Source: an uncultured bacterium (GTDB lineage Bacteria > CSSED10-310 > CALFER01). Taken from it: DNA of 64,000 nt. The notes beneath the pieces are model-generated. The model saw only the letters and a list, made by a program, of their open reading frames with translations. It did not search any database and was not told the origin of the DNA. Positions 26,667 through 35,859 of this stretch are shown here, in pieces. The translations under genes were made by a program, and so were the position numbers. How positions within the stretch are numbered: position 1 is the first letter of the stretch; each line of letters begins with the position of its first letter. Location: the NCBI GenBank assembly GCA_937951895.1, contig CALFER010000079.1, positions 1 to 64,000 on the forward strand, written 5' to 3'.

Positions 26667-28436
26667 TCAGCGATACTCCCAGGGAATCGCCTGCACGGTT
26701 CCGAACAGATCGAATGTGCCGCGCGTGAACGAAGCACCGTAAAAGTACAATCCGGACGCAGATCCCGTGCCGGACGGCCAGTCGAACTCCAGAACCGTTT
26801 CCTCGGCGGATTCCAGCGCTCCGAGATCATAGGATTTGTTCCCCAGACCCTGCGCAATCGGAATCCAGTCCGGCCAGCTCCAGAAATTGCCATAGACATC
26901 GAGAAGGATGTAGGCGTCCAGTTCGATCCGGGTCGATGTCGAATTGCCGAGTGTCATGTGGAGGAAAAAGCGATCACCGGCGGCGAGGATCGGATCGTCG
27001 AGCATCAGGGTGAGGCCGTCGGAGGGGACCGTCGGAGGCGGAGTGGGTGTCGGCGAAGGAGGCAGGGTGAACGTCGGGGATGGTTCGGGCGTGTCGGTCG
27101 GCCGCATGGTCGCAGTCGGTGTGCGGGTCGCGGATGGAGTCGGCGTCGGTGTTCGGGTCGGAGTGATCGTCGGCGGGGGAGCGGTCGCAGTCGGTGTTCG
27201 AGTCGGAGTCTCTGTCGGAACCGGTGTGTGTGTTCGTGTCGGGGAGGACGTCGGTGTATGGGTTGCGGTGAATGTGGGTGTCGGTGTTCGGCTCGGCGTC
27301 ATGGTCGGCGGAGGCGGAGTCGGAGTTACCGTGGGCGTACCGGTCGGCGTATCGGTCGGGATCGGTGACGAGGTTGGAGATGCGGACGAAGTCGGCGACA
27401 CAGTCGCCGACGGAGTTTCAGTCGGGGGGGGTGTGAGAGACGGCGTGAACGTCGGTGACGGAGTGAACGACGAGATCGGTTCGGTGGATTTGAACACCGA
27501 GCCATTCGGGTAGGCCCCGGCCATCAGATAATGATCGGATGTCTCGATCAGCGATGTGACATACACCGCTCCGGAAAGTTGAGCGGTATTGATCCAGGTA
27601 TCGCCGTGATCGGTCGACCGGAAGACATCTCCGACTGACCCGGTTGCGGCATACAAGGCTCCGTCGCTCCCCTCCAGCAGTTTGAAGAGGATATCCGCCC
27701 CCGACAGAGAGCCTCCGGTCATCCATGTCTGACCCGAATCGGTCGATTTGAAGACCACCGCATCCGGATTCGTCGCGGCATACAGCGCGCCGTCAGATCC
27801 CATGAGGAGATCGCGGACCTCCTCGGCATCCGTCAGTTCCGATGCGACAGACCAACTTGCGCCGGAATCGGTCGAGTGATGCACGTCCCCGTTGGGACCG
27901 CTCCCGGTAAAAAAGACCCCCGGAGATGGCTCGATCATGCAGAAAACATTTTCAGCCGCGGGAAGCTGCATGGGAGGTGATATCCACTGGGGTGGTGCGA
28001 GCGACAGGTCGTATGCGTAGATGTTTCCGCCGGATCCGGTCGTCGCATAGATTCGGTTGTCGGTCCCCCGGAGCAGTTCGTAGATGGTTGTCCCGACTGT
28101 TCCGCCCGTGTAGAGCCACAAAGTGCCCGAGTTGGTGCTGCGATAGACGTCGGCGCCGGAATTGATCCCGGCGTACAGGATGTTGTTGTGCTCGATGATG
28201 CTCATCGCCTCGATCGCACCGGCGATGTTGCCCGTGTTTGACCAGGCTGCGCCGCCGTCGGTCGACTTGAAGACATCGCCATTGGGCGAGGTTCCCGCAA
28301 AAACAGTTCCGGCTGGATTCTGGTAGATGGAGTACACCCATCCGGCATTCAGAAGATCACCGGTCTCGGCCCAATCCCAGGCATCGGCCTCCAGGGGGAG
28401 CAGGAGGATCAACAAAGCGATCGTCAACGTTTTCAT
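26667..28436 (-). CDS. Secreted Asp-box propeller protein with PT linker and shared C-terminal module
   Basis: 589 residues with a signal peptide (MKTLTIALLILLLPLEADA). Residues about 25-320 contain repeated Asp-box motifs S-T-D-x-G-x-x-W (STDGGAAWSN, STDSGASWSV, STDSGQTWMT, STDHGDTWIN), as in sialidase/BNR and YCF48-like propellers. Glycosidase residues are not apparent. Residues about 325-465 are a long TPT/TPS linker. The last 115 residues are the shared module (YILLDVYGNFWSWPDW ... GSASGLYFYGA ... IPWEYR). The SD GGAAGGA precedes the ATG. Likely an exported surface protein. Confidence 0.82.
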   Translation of the reverse strand: MKTLTIALLILLLPLEADAWDWAETGDLLNAGWVYSIYQNPAGTVFAGTSPNGDVFKSTDGGAAWSNTGNIAGAIEAMSIIEHNNILYAGINSGADVYRSTNSGTLWLYTGGTVGTTIYELLRGTDNRIYATTGSGGNIYAYDLSLAPPQWISPPMQLPAAENVFCMIEPSPGVFFTGSGPNGDVHHSTDSGASWSVASELTDAEEVRDLLMGSDGALYAATNPDAVVFKSTDSGQTWMTGGSLSGADILFKLLEGSDGALYAATGSVGDVFRSTDHGDTWINTAQLSGAVYVTSLIETSDHYLMAGAYPNGSVFKSTEPISSFTPSPTFTPSLTPPPTETPSATVSPTSSASPTSSPIPTDTPTGTPTVTPTPPPPTMTPSRTPTPTFTATHTPTSSPTRTHTPVPTETPTRTPTATAPPPTITPTRTPTPTPSATRTPTATMRPTDTPEPSPTFTLPPSPTPTPPPTVPSDGLTLMLDDPILAAGDRFFLHMTLGNSTSTRIELDAYILLDVYGNFWSWPDWIPIAQGLGNKSYDLGALESAEETVLEFDWPSGTGSASGLYFYGASFTRGTFDLFGTVQAIPWEYR

Positions 28437-28556
28437 AGAGCCGTCCTTCCGGATCGAAAAAGACGCCGGATCAGAGCCGGCGCGTCAGGAAATCATATTA
28501 CGGCTTTGCCTGATGAGCTGCAAGCGACCGCCGGAACGGGCGGCAGGCAGGATCGC

Positions 28557-29432
28557 TCAGTGAAGAGGATCGGGGTAACTGATCGCCTGCTCGAACAGAA
28601 AAGGTGCGACGGACTGGAGTTGCACCCAGCCCACGCTCAGGTTGTATTTCCCGTTTTTCTCGACGAACTTGCCGACCAATCGGGTCAACTCGGCGAGCAT
28701 GCGCCATTTCATCTTCAGGCTCTTCAGATCAGACGCCGGTTTGAACAACTGATGCACACCGATCAGAAAGCCCTCGGGAGCCGTTTTGAGGGACTGGATA
28801 CTTTCGTCGAGGTGATGGGAGAGATTCAGAAACTGACCGTTAACCAGAAAAATGATTTCATAGAGATTTTCAAGCGCACAGGAAATCTCATGGTGAAAGT
28901 AAAAAATATTCTGTTCATCCCGGATCTCGGCCAGATCTTCCACTACCGATGTCGTTTCAGCGAAGATCTGGGGAATCACCATTTCCTGATACTCTTTCGG
29001 CATCGGATTGATTCGGCTTTTCCATGCTTCGAGCTGCTTCCGGGGATCCCAGAGAATTTTGCCCTCAAAGAGCGATGCGACGAGCATCGTGCTTTCGAGA
29101 TGGCGCCTTTTCTCGATCGAACTGATCCGATCGCAGATCGTGTCCTGGCTGACGTGCCAGACCCTGAATCGAGCGCCGTTTTTGTGAAATGCATCCGTAT
29201 CGATCGGATTGTTGATGCAGGTCAGTTCCGAACCCATGTCTGCCATGTCGCGCACGACGCGAATGCGAGTCGACACATCGGGAACGTCCAGACACACCAT
29301 CATCAGATCGATATCCGATGCCGCCGTGGCATTGCCACGTGCTCGGGATCCGATCAGCATGGCGCTTCGGAACTCGGGGATCCGCTGATATCCCCGGATA
29401 ACTTCGGAAATTTGTTTCTCGAGCTGATTCAC
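28557..29432 (-). CDS. Nucleotidyltransferase-fold protein (MNT-like)
   Basis: 291 residues. The GTG at 29432 is chosen because GGGAGG lies seven bases upstream; a GTG nine codons earlier has no SD. Residues about 15-50 carry the polymerase-beta-type motif GSRARGNATAASDIDLMM (GS and DxD), the metal-binding core of minimal nucleotidyltransferases. The remaining 200 residues are helical (IRDEQNIFYFHHEISCALE, FLNLSHHLDESIQSL), similar in layout to DUF4037/HEPN-containing proteins. The target (protein, RNA or small molecule) is unknown. No adjacent HEPN toxin gene is seen. Confidence 0.75.
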   Translation of the reverse strand: MNQLEKQISEVIRGYQRIPEFRSAMLIGSRARGNATAASDIDLMMVCLDVPDVSTRIRVVRDMADMGSELTCINNPIDTDAFHKNGARFRVWHVSQDTICDRISSIEKRRHLESTMLVASLFEGKILWDPRKQLEAWKSRINPMPKEYQEMVIPQIFAETTSVVEDLAEIRDEQNIFYFHHEISCALENLYEIIFLVNGQFLNLSHHLDESIQSLKTAPEGFLIGVHQLFKPASDLKSLKMKWRMLAELTRLVGKFVEKNGKYNLSVGWVQLQSVAPFLFEQAISYPDPLH

Positions 29433-29536
29433 CCGGCATCCTCCCGTCCCGTCAAACACACGAACGGTCGTTCAAAAGCGTGAGTTTTATATCGGAAAAC
29501 GGAGATGAATGCAATCGGAATTGTCAGGGAGGACAA

Positions 29537-30376
29537 TCAGAAGGGCAGGACATATTCGAGTCCGACATTGACCGCACTCGAAACATCCACTCCGACGAAA
29601 TCCTCGATGTCCGCCTGATCGGTATCGCCTTTCCACGCTGAAGCCATCAACGTATAATCCAATGTCACTCTCAGGTTCTTGATCACTTCGAACGTGAATT
29701 CCGGTTTGAGCCGGAGTGAAACTGCATCTTGTTTGGCTGTGCCTTCATTGCTGTCATGGCTTTCAGGGTCGAACAGTGTGCGATCGTATCGCCAGTCATA
29801 ATCGGCATCGCGGAAATAGCTCAACCCGAGGCAGAAGCGGAACTGGAATCGCTCGCCACCAACGAAGTTCAACTCACCGTCCAGCCCCGTCTTCAACTTG
29901 CCTTTTGCGTGCGCGTTCTCTGCGATTTCAGTGATCACGCCATCTTCGGATTTTTCAAGATACCCGTCTGAGAAATCGAGTTGGAAGGTGCGGATTCCGA
30001 ATCGGATGTTGAAGTTGGGTCCCGATGTCAGGCGGATGAAGACATCCAGCACCTCACGTTCAACCGTGACCTTTCCCTCGATGTGCTTTCCCTCATCACC
30101 CGACCAGTCACCGGTGAAATCGTTTTCCATCTTTCCGTATCCGACACCGAAGGAAAACACATCGGCGGTACCGAAGCGCATCTCCATGCTGATCGCCGGA
30201 TTGAAGAACGTCGTTTCGATATCCGCCGTAACATCTCTGACGGTAAAGGATCCGAGAGTGACGCCGTTGGCCACATCGAACAAGAGACTCGTCGCACCTG
30301 TCGGCAGGGACAAAAGCACCAGCGCTCCAATCGCAGCCAACCCTCTCACTGCCATCCTCCAAGCTTGTGTTTGCAT
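29537..30376 (-). CDS. Outer-membrane beta-barrel protein
   Basis: 279 residues with a cleavable signal peptide (about 1-28, ending PTGA). The body consists of alternating beta-strands (FSFGVGYGK, NFNIRFGIRTFQLDFSDG, FRFCLGLSYF, LRVTLDYTLMAS) and ends VGLEYVLPF, the aromatic C-terminal signature used by the BAM complex. No function can be assigned beyond a small barrel. GAGGAGGG precedes the ATG by six bases. It lies 26 bp downstream of the secreted protein gene at 30403-31434. Confidence 0.78.
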   Translation of the reverse strand: MQTQAWRMAVRGLAAIGALVLLSLPTGATSLLFDVANGVTLGSFTVRDVTADIETTFFNPAISMEMRFGTADVFSFGVGYGKMENDFTGDWSGDEGKHIEGKVTVEREVLDVFIRLTSGPNFNIRFGIRTFQLDFSDGYLEKSEDGVITEIAENAHAKGKLKTGLDGELNFVGGERFQFRFCLGLSYFRDADYDWRYDRTLFDPESHDSNEGTAKQDAVSLRLKPEFTFEVIKNLRVTLDYTLMASAWKGDTDQADIEDFVGVDVSSAVNVGLEYVLPF

Positions 30377-30402
30377 GTCAATCCCTCCTCACAAGGTCGA
30401 TT

Positions 30403-31434
30403 CTACTGATTCCTGTTGATGATATCCATCGTGCGCCATTCCGGATTCTGTTCGATCGGCAGCGGGCCGGTCTGATCGGTCAGAAAATAGTTGCCTCTCC
30501 CGTCAGTGAAAGCGCGTTTGTACGCCGGCATCCAGTATTCCTTCCCCGACTGAGGATCGCGGGTTTCCATCTGATCCGTGAGCACCTTGTAGACTTCGGT
30601 CTGCATGTCACTCCGCGCCTGACTCCGATTCCGGTTGATCTCGTTGTCCACCTGGTTCAGATAGCGAATCGTATCGTTGTACTGCTGTCCTCGCGCCGCG
30701 ATGGCCGCGGACGCTTTCTGGACCCACACCGGGTCGAGTCGAAAGGATCGCAGGCAGAGTTCCATTGTGCGTTCGTCTTCGTGCCAGCGGTCTTTGGGGG
30801 CGACAAGGCCGAAGCATCCCACGGTGGTCCAGATCAGCCCCTGCATGTCATAGATGATCGCATAGATGCGTCCGTACGACGGAACCCCGTTGATCACCGC
30901 CTCGAAATTCACATACCCGCACTCCGATCGTGTGGCAACCGCAGGAACCCATGCCCGCAACTCTGGTGAGGGGTATGCCGGCCCCAGGATGCGCGCGCTT
31001 TGAAACTCCTGAGCCGACAACTGTCCGAGCACGATGATCCGGACATAGTCAGCAACCCCCATATACGGATACTGCCAGCACCCGTTCAGGACCTGGCCGG
31101 GCTGAATGTTCAGAATCCCCATGCTGCTCTGATTCGTCACGGCGGGATCCTGAAAATTGAACCGGGGATACCAGCCGAAGAACGACCGACCATCCGGGCT
31201 CGTGACCCGGAATCGGATGTTGGTCTCCACCAGATCGACGACATTCCAATCCACGCCGCTCGGAATCATCCCGCCATCCGCCCGCCATCCGCCCGGAATC
31301 AGCAGTGTGAACGCGCCCTGATACTGCTCGCGATACGCGCTCAGGGTGATGCCATCCGGCACAGGAGCCGGCATCTGGCCCAGAACGGGATCCATTCCCA
31401 TGAGTCCCACGATCATCCAGAGCCATTTTTTCAT
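30403..31434 (-). CDS. Secreted protein of unknown function
   Basis: 343 residues starting at the ATG that overlaps the stop of the large beta-helix gene (ATGA). The first 20 residues (MKKWLWMIVGLMGMDPVLGQ) form a signal peptide; longer in-frame starts would bury it. The middle region (FTLLIPGGWRADGGM, FGWYPRF, LNGCWQYPYMG) is rich in aromatic residues and beta-structure. The last 110 residues look helical (AAIAARGQQYNDTIRYLNQV) and end in a Tyr/Trp-rich segment. I do not recognise the family. Translational coupling to the beta-helix gene suggests both are exported together. Confidence 0.7.
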   Translation of the reverse strand: MKKWLWMIVGLMGMDPVLGQMPAPVPDGITLSAYREQYQGAFTLLIPGGWRADGGMIPSGVDWNVVDLVETNIRFRVTSPDGRSFFGWYPRFNFQDPAVTNQSSMGILNIQPGQVLNGCWQYPYMGVADYVRIIVLGQLSAQEFQSARILGPAYPSPELRAWVPAVATRSECGYVNFEAVINGVPSYGRIYAIIYDMQGLIWTTVGCFGLVAPKDRWHEDERTMELCLRSFRLDPVWVQKASAAIAARGQQYNDTIRYLNQVDNEINRNRSQARSDMQTEVYKVLTDQMETRDPQSGKEYWMPAYKRAFTDGRGNYFLTDQTGPLPIEQNPEWRTMDIINRNQ

Positions 31435-34400
31435 TGTCCCCACCCGAACTCCCATGAATCCATCCCGCCGAACAACTCGGACATCCCGGCGTTCGTCATG
31501 GCAGCATACCAGAGAATCCCGTCGGCGGAACCTGAAATCTGCGGCCAATTGAATACAGGCAATATCACCATTTCCTCGCGTCCTTGATGGAGATCGATCA
31601 CATACCGGTCAAATGACGTGTAACCGGGGGCGAAGAAATAACTTCCGTAGACATCCAGCAGCACAAACAACGGCACATCGGAATAGGTCTCATCGGAGGG
31701 ATTGCACAGGAAAACGGAGCATCCGCAGGGATCCCCCTCCCGGAAGAAATGCGCCGGCATCCACAATTCGACACCCAGTTCACCGCAAGCGGGTGTTTCG
31801 GTCGGAAGCACGGTCGGTGTGTGTGACGGTTCGGCCGTGGCGGTCGGTTGGGATGTCGGTGTCATCGACGGTGTCGGCGATCGTGTGGGAGATGGAGTGG
31901 ATGTGGGTGATGGCGTAAGTGTCGGGGTTCGGGTCGGAGTTGCAGTGGGTGGCACGGGGGTGGAGGTGGGGGTCGGAGTTCGCGACGGGGTCGGGGTGGG
32001 TGTCCGGCTCGGTGTCTGAGTCGGTGTCCGCGTCGGGGTCGCGGTCGCCGTCGATGTCGGGGTCGGCGGATTGAGAAGCGTCGGATAGTGATATCCGATG
32101 TCCACAATACCCACGTCGGGAATCTCGTCGATCCGCGTCGTGAATTCATCGAGACACTTCGGGACGATCGTCATACAGATCGAATCAGCGGGCTCGCTAC
32201 CCGCATCGATGCATGGGCTGAGGGCACGGGCGGTCACATCCAGATAGTAATCGCCGTCGGGACCGGAAACGAAATGCGGATCGAGATCGATGTTGCTGTA
32301 GCCGGCGCCGGACCATCCTCCCTGGACATCGCTGTATGCGACCGTGATCGAGCCGGTCCCGGACGATACGCCGAGCACATTCCCCCAGAGAATCGCGTTC
32401 AGGATGATCGGTGAACCGGTCAGATTGAGTGCGTAACCTCCGTTATTGGCAACAGTGATATTGACCAGGGTCGCGATGGTCGATTCGATTCCGTTTCCTC
32501 CGTTATTGACCGAAGCGACATTCTGCATCCAGACATCCGCGGTAGTATTCAGCGCAATGCCGGCTCCGCTGCAATTCGCAACCAGCGTGTTCTCGATTCG
32601 AATCTCCTCGGATAGGATCTGATCCAGTCCCTTTGCCGCCGAATGGTCGAACACGCAATCCGACATCGGCATTGAATGCCCGTAATTCATCACCATCGGA
32701 TTTCCCGATGCGCCACCGTATCGGATCCTGACTGAGCGAAATTCAGACTCCTCGCTCGATGAATCACTCAGCACATAGGCCCAATCGCCCGGAGCCGGTG
32801 TCGTGGCATTGCCGTCGTTCCAGGTGTCTCCGCCGATTGAATCGTCCTTCCACGAGGTTATGGAAATCGGCGCGGATGGGTTGCCGATCGCCGACAGATT
32901 GCCCAGATTGGTGATCGCACCGCTTTGCATCTTCAGGACGATTCCCGGATCGATGGTGAGGGAACTGCCGGAGTCGATGGCAAACCCGGTGGATGCAAAT
33001 GCAAAGTCGTTGGTCGCGCTCAGATTCCCTGAAATACTGGTCTGCGGCAGCAGTATGGCATCGATCGCGTTACCGGCTCCTGCGTTGTTTTCGACAGTGC
33101 CAAACCCTCGAATCGGATAGCTTCCGCATTGATGGATCTGGTTTCCGGAAATGATGTTGAGGGGATAAAACACCGTCACGTCGATCCCTGCGCCGATTGT
33201 ATATGCGATCTGGTTGTTCGAGATTGTGCATGGTGAGAACGTCGAAACGAGCAACCCCGGTCCACCGGAATACTCGATGATCGAATGCTGGAAGGATGGC
33301 GCTACATTCCCCAACAGCACGGATGGGTTTCCGAACGCACCATTGTACCGGAAAATCCCGTAATCGATGCTCCCGACCCCTCCCGATCCGTAACTCAGCG
33401 TGTTCCAATCTCCTGAGGCAGGCGTTGTCGCACTTCCGTCGTGATAGGTATCACCCGCGTAATCATCATCCTTCCATGATGTAAACACGATTGGATCGGA
33501 TGAAGTGCCTGCAATCGACATGGTTCCATCGACCTGAATACTGCCGGATTCCATCTTGACGACGACCCCCGGTTCAATGATCATCGTATCCCCGATATTG
33601 ATGTGGAATCCTTGAGCGGCATAGACATGATCAGCGGGCAGAGTGCCATCTATGTCTGTGTTCGGGAGCAGGATTGCGTCGATCGCATTGTCATGCAGGT
33701 CGTTTCCGGACAGATTGCCGAAGCCGCGGATCGGATAACTGCCGCAATGATGGATGTCATTGTTCTGTATGAGTGTATCCGACAGATAACCGGATATGAA
33801 CAGACCGCTGCCTCCGATGTGTGCGATTGTGTTGTTGCTGATGTTTCCGGGGTTCACCAGGGCGAGTTGAACGGCGTTGTTGGCGCAATACTCGATGACA
33901 CAGTTCTGCATATCGGCCTGAGGACAGGCCAACACAACGGCAGTATTTCCGTACGCGCCGGCATATCGGACGGTGCAGCTGTTCAGAGTGTTCGGCTGGC
34001 TGCCTCCGAAACTGAGATACGACCAGTCACCCGCAGCCGGCGATGTCGACGTTCCGTCGTGGTATGTGTCACCGCCCGCAGTGTCATCCTTCCATGATGT
34101 AAACACGACTGGATGCCCGGTCGTTCCGGATGTCGACAGCACGCCGCTGACCGAAACACTCGCGCCGTTTTCCATTTTAATCACCGCATCCGGGAGTAAC
34201 TCCAATGTGTCATCCGCCGCGACGCTGAATCCCTGCGTCACAAAAACGAAGGAGTTCGATGGGTCGATCGTCCCGCTCACATTCGTGTTCGGAATCAGGA
34301 TCCCATCGATTGCGTTGCCGCTGCCGGTATTGTTCACGATCTCACCGAAACCACGGATCGGATAACTCGCACAGTTCGATATCTGGCAATCTTCGATGAC

Positions 34401-35615
34401 TGTATCGGGATGAAAAGTCGTCAGTGTGATTCCAGAGCTGCCCACATTCGATATGATGGTGTTGCGGATCACCGATGCCAGCGTGCCGCTTGAGTAAATA
34501 CCGTAAGACCCGCAGTGTTCGATCGTCGAATTCGTCACGATGGCCGGAATTGCCTCAAAAAGCACGGCGATGTTCATTCCATACGCACCGGCGTATCGTA
34601 CGATGCAATGATTCAGATCCGAATCGACCGAAGTCGATGCGAGGGTGATCCCCACCCAGTCACCCGGCCACGGCTGGGTACCCGAGCCATTGTGCCAGGT
34701 ATCACCGCCATAGGTATCATCGTGAATCGACGTGAACACAATGGGATGTGCCGTCTCACCCTGCATGGTCATCGTTCCCGACACGGTGATTCCCGACGTG
34801 CTCTTGATGACAACTCCGGGTTCGATCGCGAGCGTATCTCCGGAAGCGACGCTGAACCCGCTTCCCACATTCAAAAACACGAAATCATTCGACGCAGACA
34901 TGACTCCCTCGATCGCCCCCTGAGGCAACACGATCCCCTCCACCGCATTGTTGTTCCCCGTGTTGTTCACGATATTGCCGAAGCCGACGATCGGGTATCC
35001 GTTGCAATTCTGGAAATCATTACCCACGATGGATGTGCCGGGAACATAGTGTTGGAAGTAAACGGCATCGTATCCGGTATTCGAAAATGAATTGTAATCG
35101 ATCGTCGAAGGGGCGATTTCACCGGTGACGAGAATGGCACGGTGCAGGAGGTGATTGAACGAGCTGTTTGTGACGGTGACCGGCACACTCAACGTTCGCA
35201 GCGCGGCTTCGTTCCCCTGACCGGCATACTCGATGATGCAGTGATCGAACACCGAGCCCGTTGACGACCCGTTCAACTGAATATTGACCCAGTCCCCGGC
35301 GGATGGACTGCCCTGATTCGACGTGAAGGTGATTGGAAGAAGTTCCGTTCCCGCCGCCGATAGCGTTCCGTTGATGACGAGTTGATGAAAAGCGCTCAGC
35401 CTGACCTGGACGCCGGGATCGATGGTCAGAGTGACACCGGCATTGACTGTCACTGTCGTGGTCGTGACATACGGACTTCCCATCAGAGTCCAGGTTGTGT
35501 CAACCGTGATGCTTCCACCGACCGGAGTTTCCGCCAGTGCGGGTTGAAGGACTCCGGACAAAATTCCACCCAGGACACACAACACCAATGCGATGTTGGT
35601 CGGCATCCCCCTCAT
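31431..35615 (-). CDS. Very large secreted beta-helix protein with internal repeats, PT linker and shared C-terminal module
   Basis: 1394 residues; the start ATG has AGGAGG five bases upstream and a signal peptide follows (ALVLCVLGGILSGVLQPALA). The body contains five beta-helix units of about 208 residues, each with GDW, an HCGSYPIRGFG-type coil, a GNAIDGILLPNT turn and an IEPGVVIKM strand. A TPT-rich linker follows at about residues 1190-1280. The last 117 residues are the shared module (LFVLLDVYGSYFFAPGY ... GSADGILWYAA ... SWEFGWGQ). It is likely a surface-exposed fibre or adhesin. A good minus-strand promoter precedes it, and it overlaps the next gene by four bases. Confidence 0.85.
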   Translation of the reverse strand: MRGMPTNIALVLCVLGGILSGVLQPALAETPVGGSITVDTTWTLMGSPYVTTTTVTVNAGVTLTIDPGVQVRLSAFHQLVINGTLSAAGTELLPITFTSNQGSPSAGDWVNIQLNGSSTGSVFDHCIIEYAGQGNEAALRTLSVPVTVTNSSFNHLLHRAILVTGEIAPSTIDYNSFSNTGYDAVYFQHYVPGTSIVGNDFQNCNGYPIVGFGNIVNNTGNNNAVEGIVLPQGAIEGVMSASNDFVFLNVGSGFSVASGDTLAIEPGVVIKSTSGITVSGTMTMQGETAHPIVFTSIHDDTYGGDTWHNGSGTQPWPGDWVGITLASTSVDSDLNHCIVRYAGAYGMNIAVLFEAIPAIVTNSTIEHCGSYGIYSSGTLASVIRNTIISNVGSSGITLTTFHPDTVIEDCQISNCASYPIRGFGEIVNNTGSGNAIDGILIPNTNVSGTIDPSNSFVFVTQGFSVAADDTLELLPDAVIKMENGASVSVSGVLSTSGTTGHPVVFTSWKDDTAGGDTYHDGTSTSPAAGDWSYLSFGGSQPNTLNSCTVRYAGAYGNTAVVLACPQADMQNCVIEYCANNAVQLALVNPGNISNNTIAHIGGSGLFISGYLSDTLIQNNDIHHCGSYPIRGFGNLSGNDLHDNAIDAILLPNTDIDGTLPADHVYAAQGFHINIGDTMIIEPGVVVKMESGSIQVDGTMSIAGTSSDPIVFTSWKDDDYAGDTYHDGSATTPASGDWNTLSYGSGGVGSIDYGIFRYNGAFGNPSVLLGNVAPSFQHSIIEYSGGPGLLVSTFSPCTISNNQIAYTIGAGIDVTVFYPLNIISGNQIHQCGSYPIRGFGTVENNAGAGNAIDAILLPQTSISGNLSATNDFAFASTGFAIDSGSSLTIDPGIVLKMQSGAITNLGNLSAIGNPSAPISITSWKDDSIGGDTWNDGNATTPAPGDWAYVLSDSSSEESEFRSVRIRYGGASGNPMVMNYGHSMPMSDCVFDHSAAKGLDQILSEEIRIENTLVANCSGAGIALNTTADVWMQNVASVNNGGNGIESTIATLVNITVANNGGYALNLTGSPIILNAILWGNVLGVSSGTGSITVAYSDVQGGWSGAGYSNIDLDPHFVSGPDGDYYLDVTARALSPCIDAGSEPADSICMTIVPKCLDEFTTRIDEIPDVGIVDIGYHYPTLLNPPTPTSTATATPTRTPTQTPSRTPTPTPSRTPTPTSTPVPPTATPTRTPTLTPSPTSTPSPTRSPTPSMTPTSQPTATAEPSHTPTVLPTETPACGELGVELWMPAHFFREGDPCGCSVFLCNPSDETYSDVPLFVLLDVYGSYFFAPGYTSFDRYVIDLHQGREEMVILPVFNWPQISGSADGILWYAAMTNAGMSELFGGMDSWEFGWGQ
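32770..35300 (-). repeat. Five in-frame repeat units of about 620-635 bp inside the beta-helix gene
   Basis: Conserved GDW positions fall near 35290, 34658, 34023, 33405 and 32781. The last four units share FTSWKDD or FTSIHDD and GGDTYHDG-type segments. Spacing is constant, which indicates internal duplication of the coding sequence. Confidence 0.8.
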
Positions 35616-35698
35616 AAAACCTCCTCCTGATACCATACCGTCCAGGTAATCGATCCGACAGGTTCAATCTGTGATTGACGGGTTCCCCACTCCCCTGC

Positions 35699-35727
35699 AG
35701 TCTAAACAAGTCAGGATTTTCGGTCAA
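35699..35727 (-). promoter_or_regulatory. Promoter for the large beta-helix operon
   Basis: On the minus strand: TTGACC (35722-35727), 17-bp spacer, TAGACT (35699-35704). The predicted leader to the ATG at 35615 is about 77 nt and contains AGGAGG. Confidence 0.5.
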
Positions 35728-35859
35728 TAGAACATATCTATCGAAGCACGGAGAAGCTTGAACGGAAGTTCCGGCGGTTCACGGGTTTATTTTTTGCCTG
35801 TTTTCGAATAGACTCCCTGCAGTATTCAAAGCAGGATACTGGAAAGCCGCAGGAACCTT

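Noticed and set aside
26944..27513. Gly/Val-rich plus-strand frame, and similar ones at 31702-32019
   Set aside because: They are antisense reads of the PT-rich linkers (TPT codons give GV repeats on the other strand).
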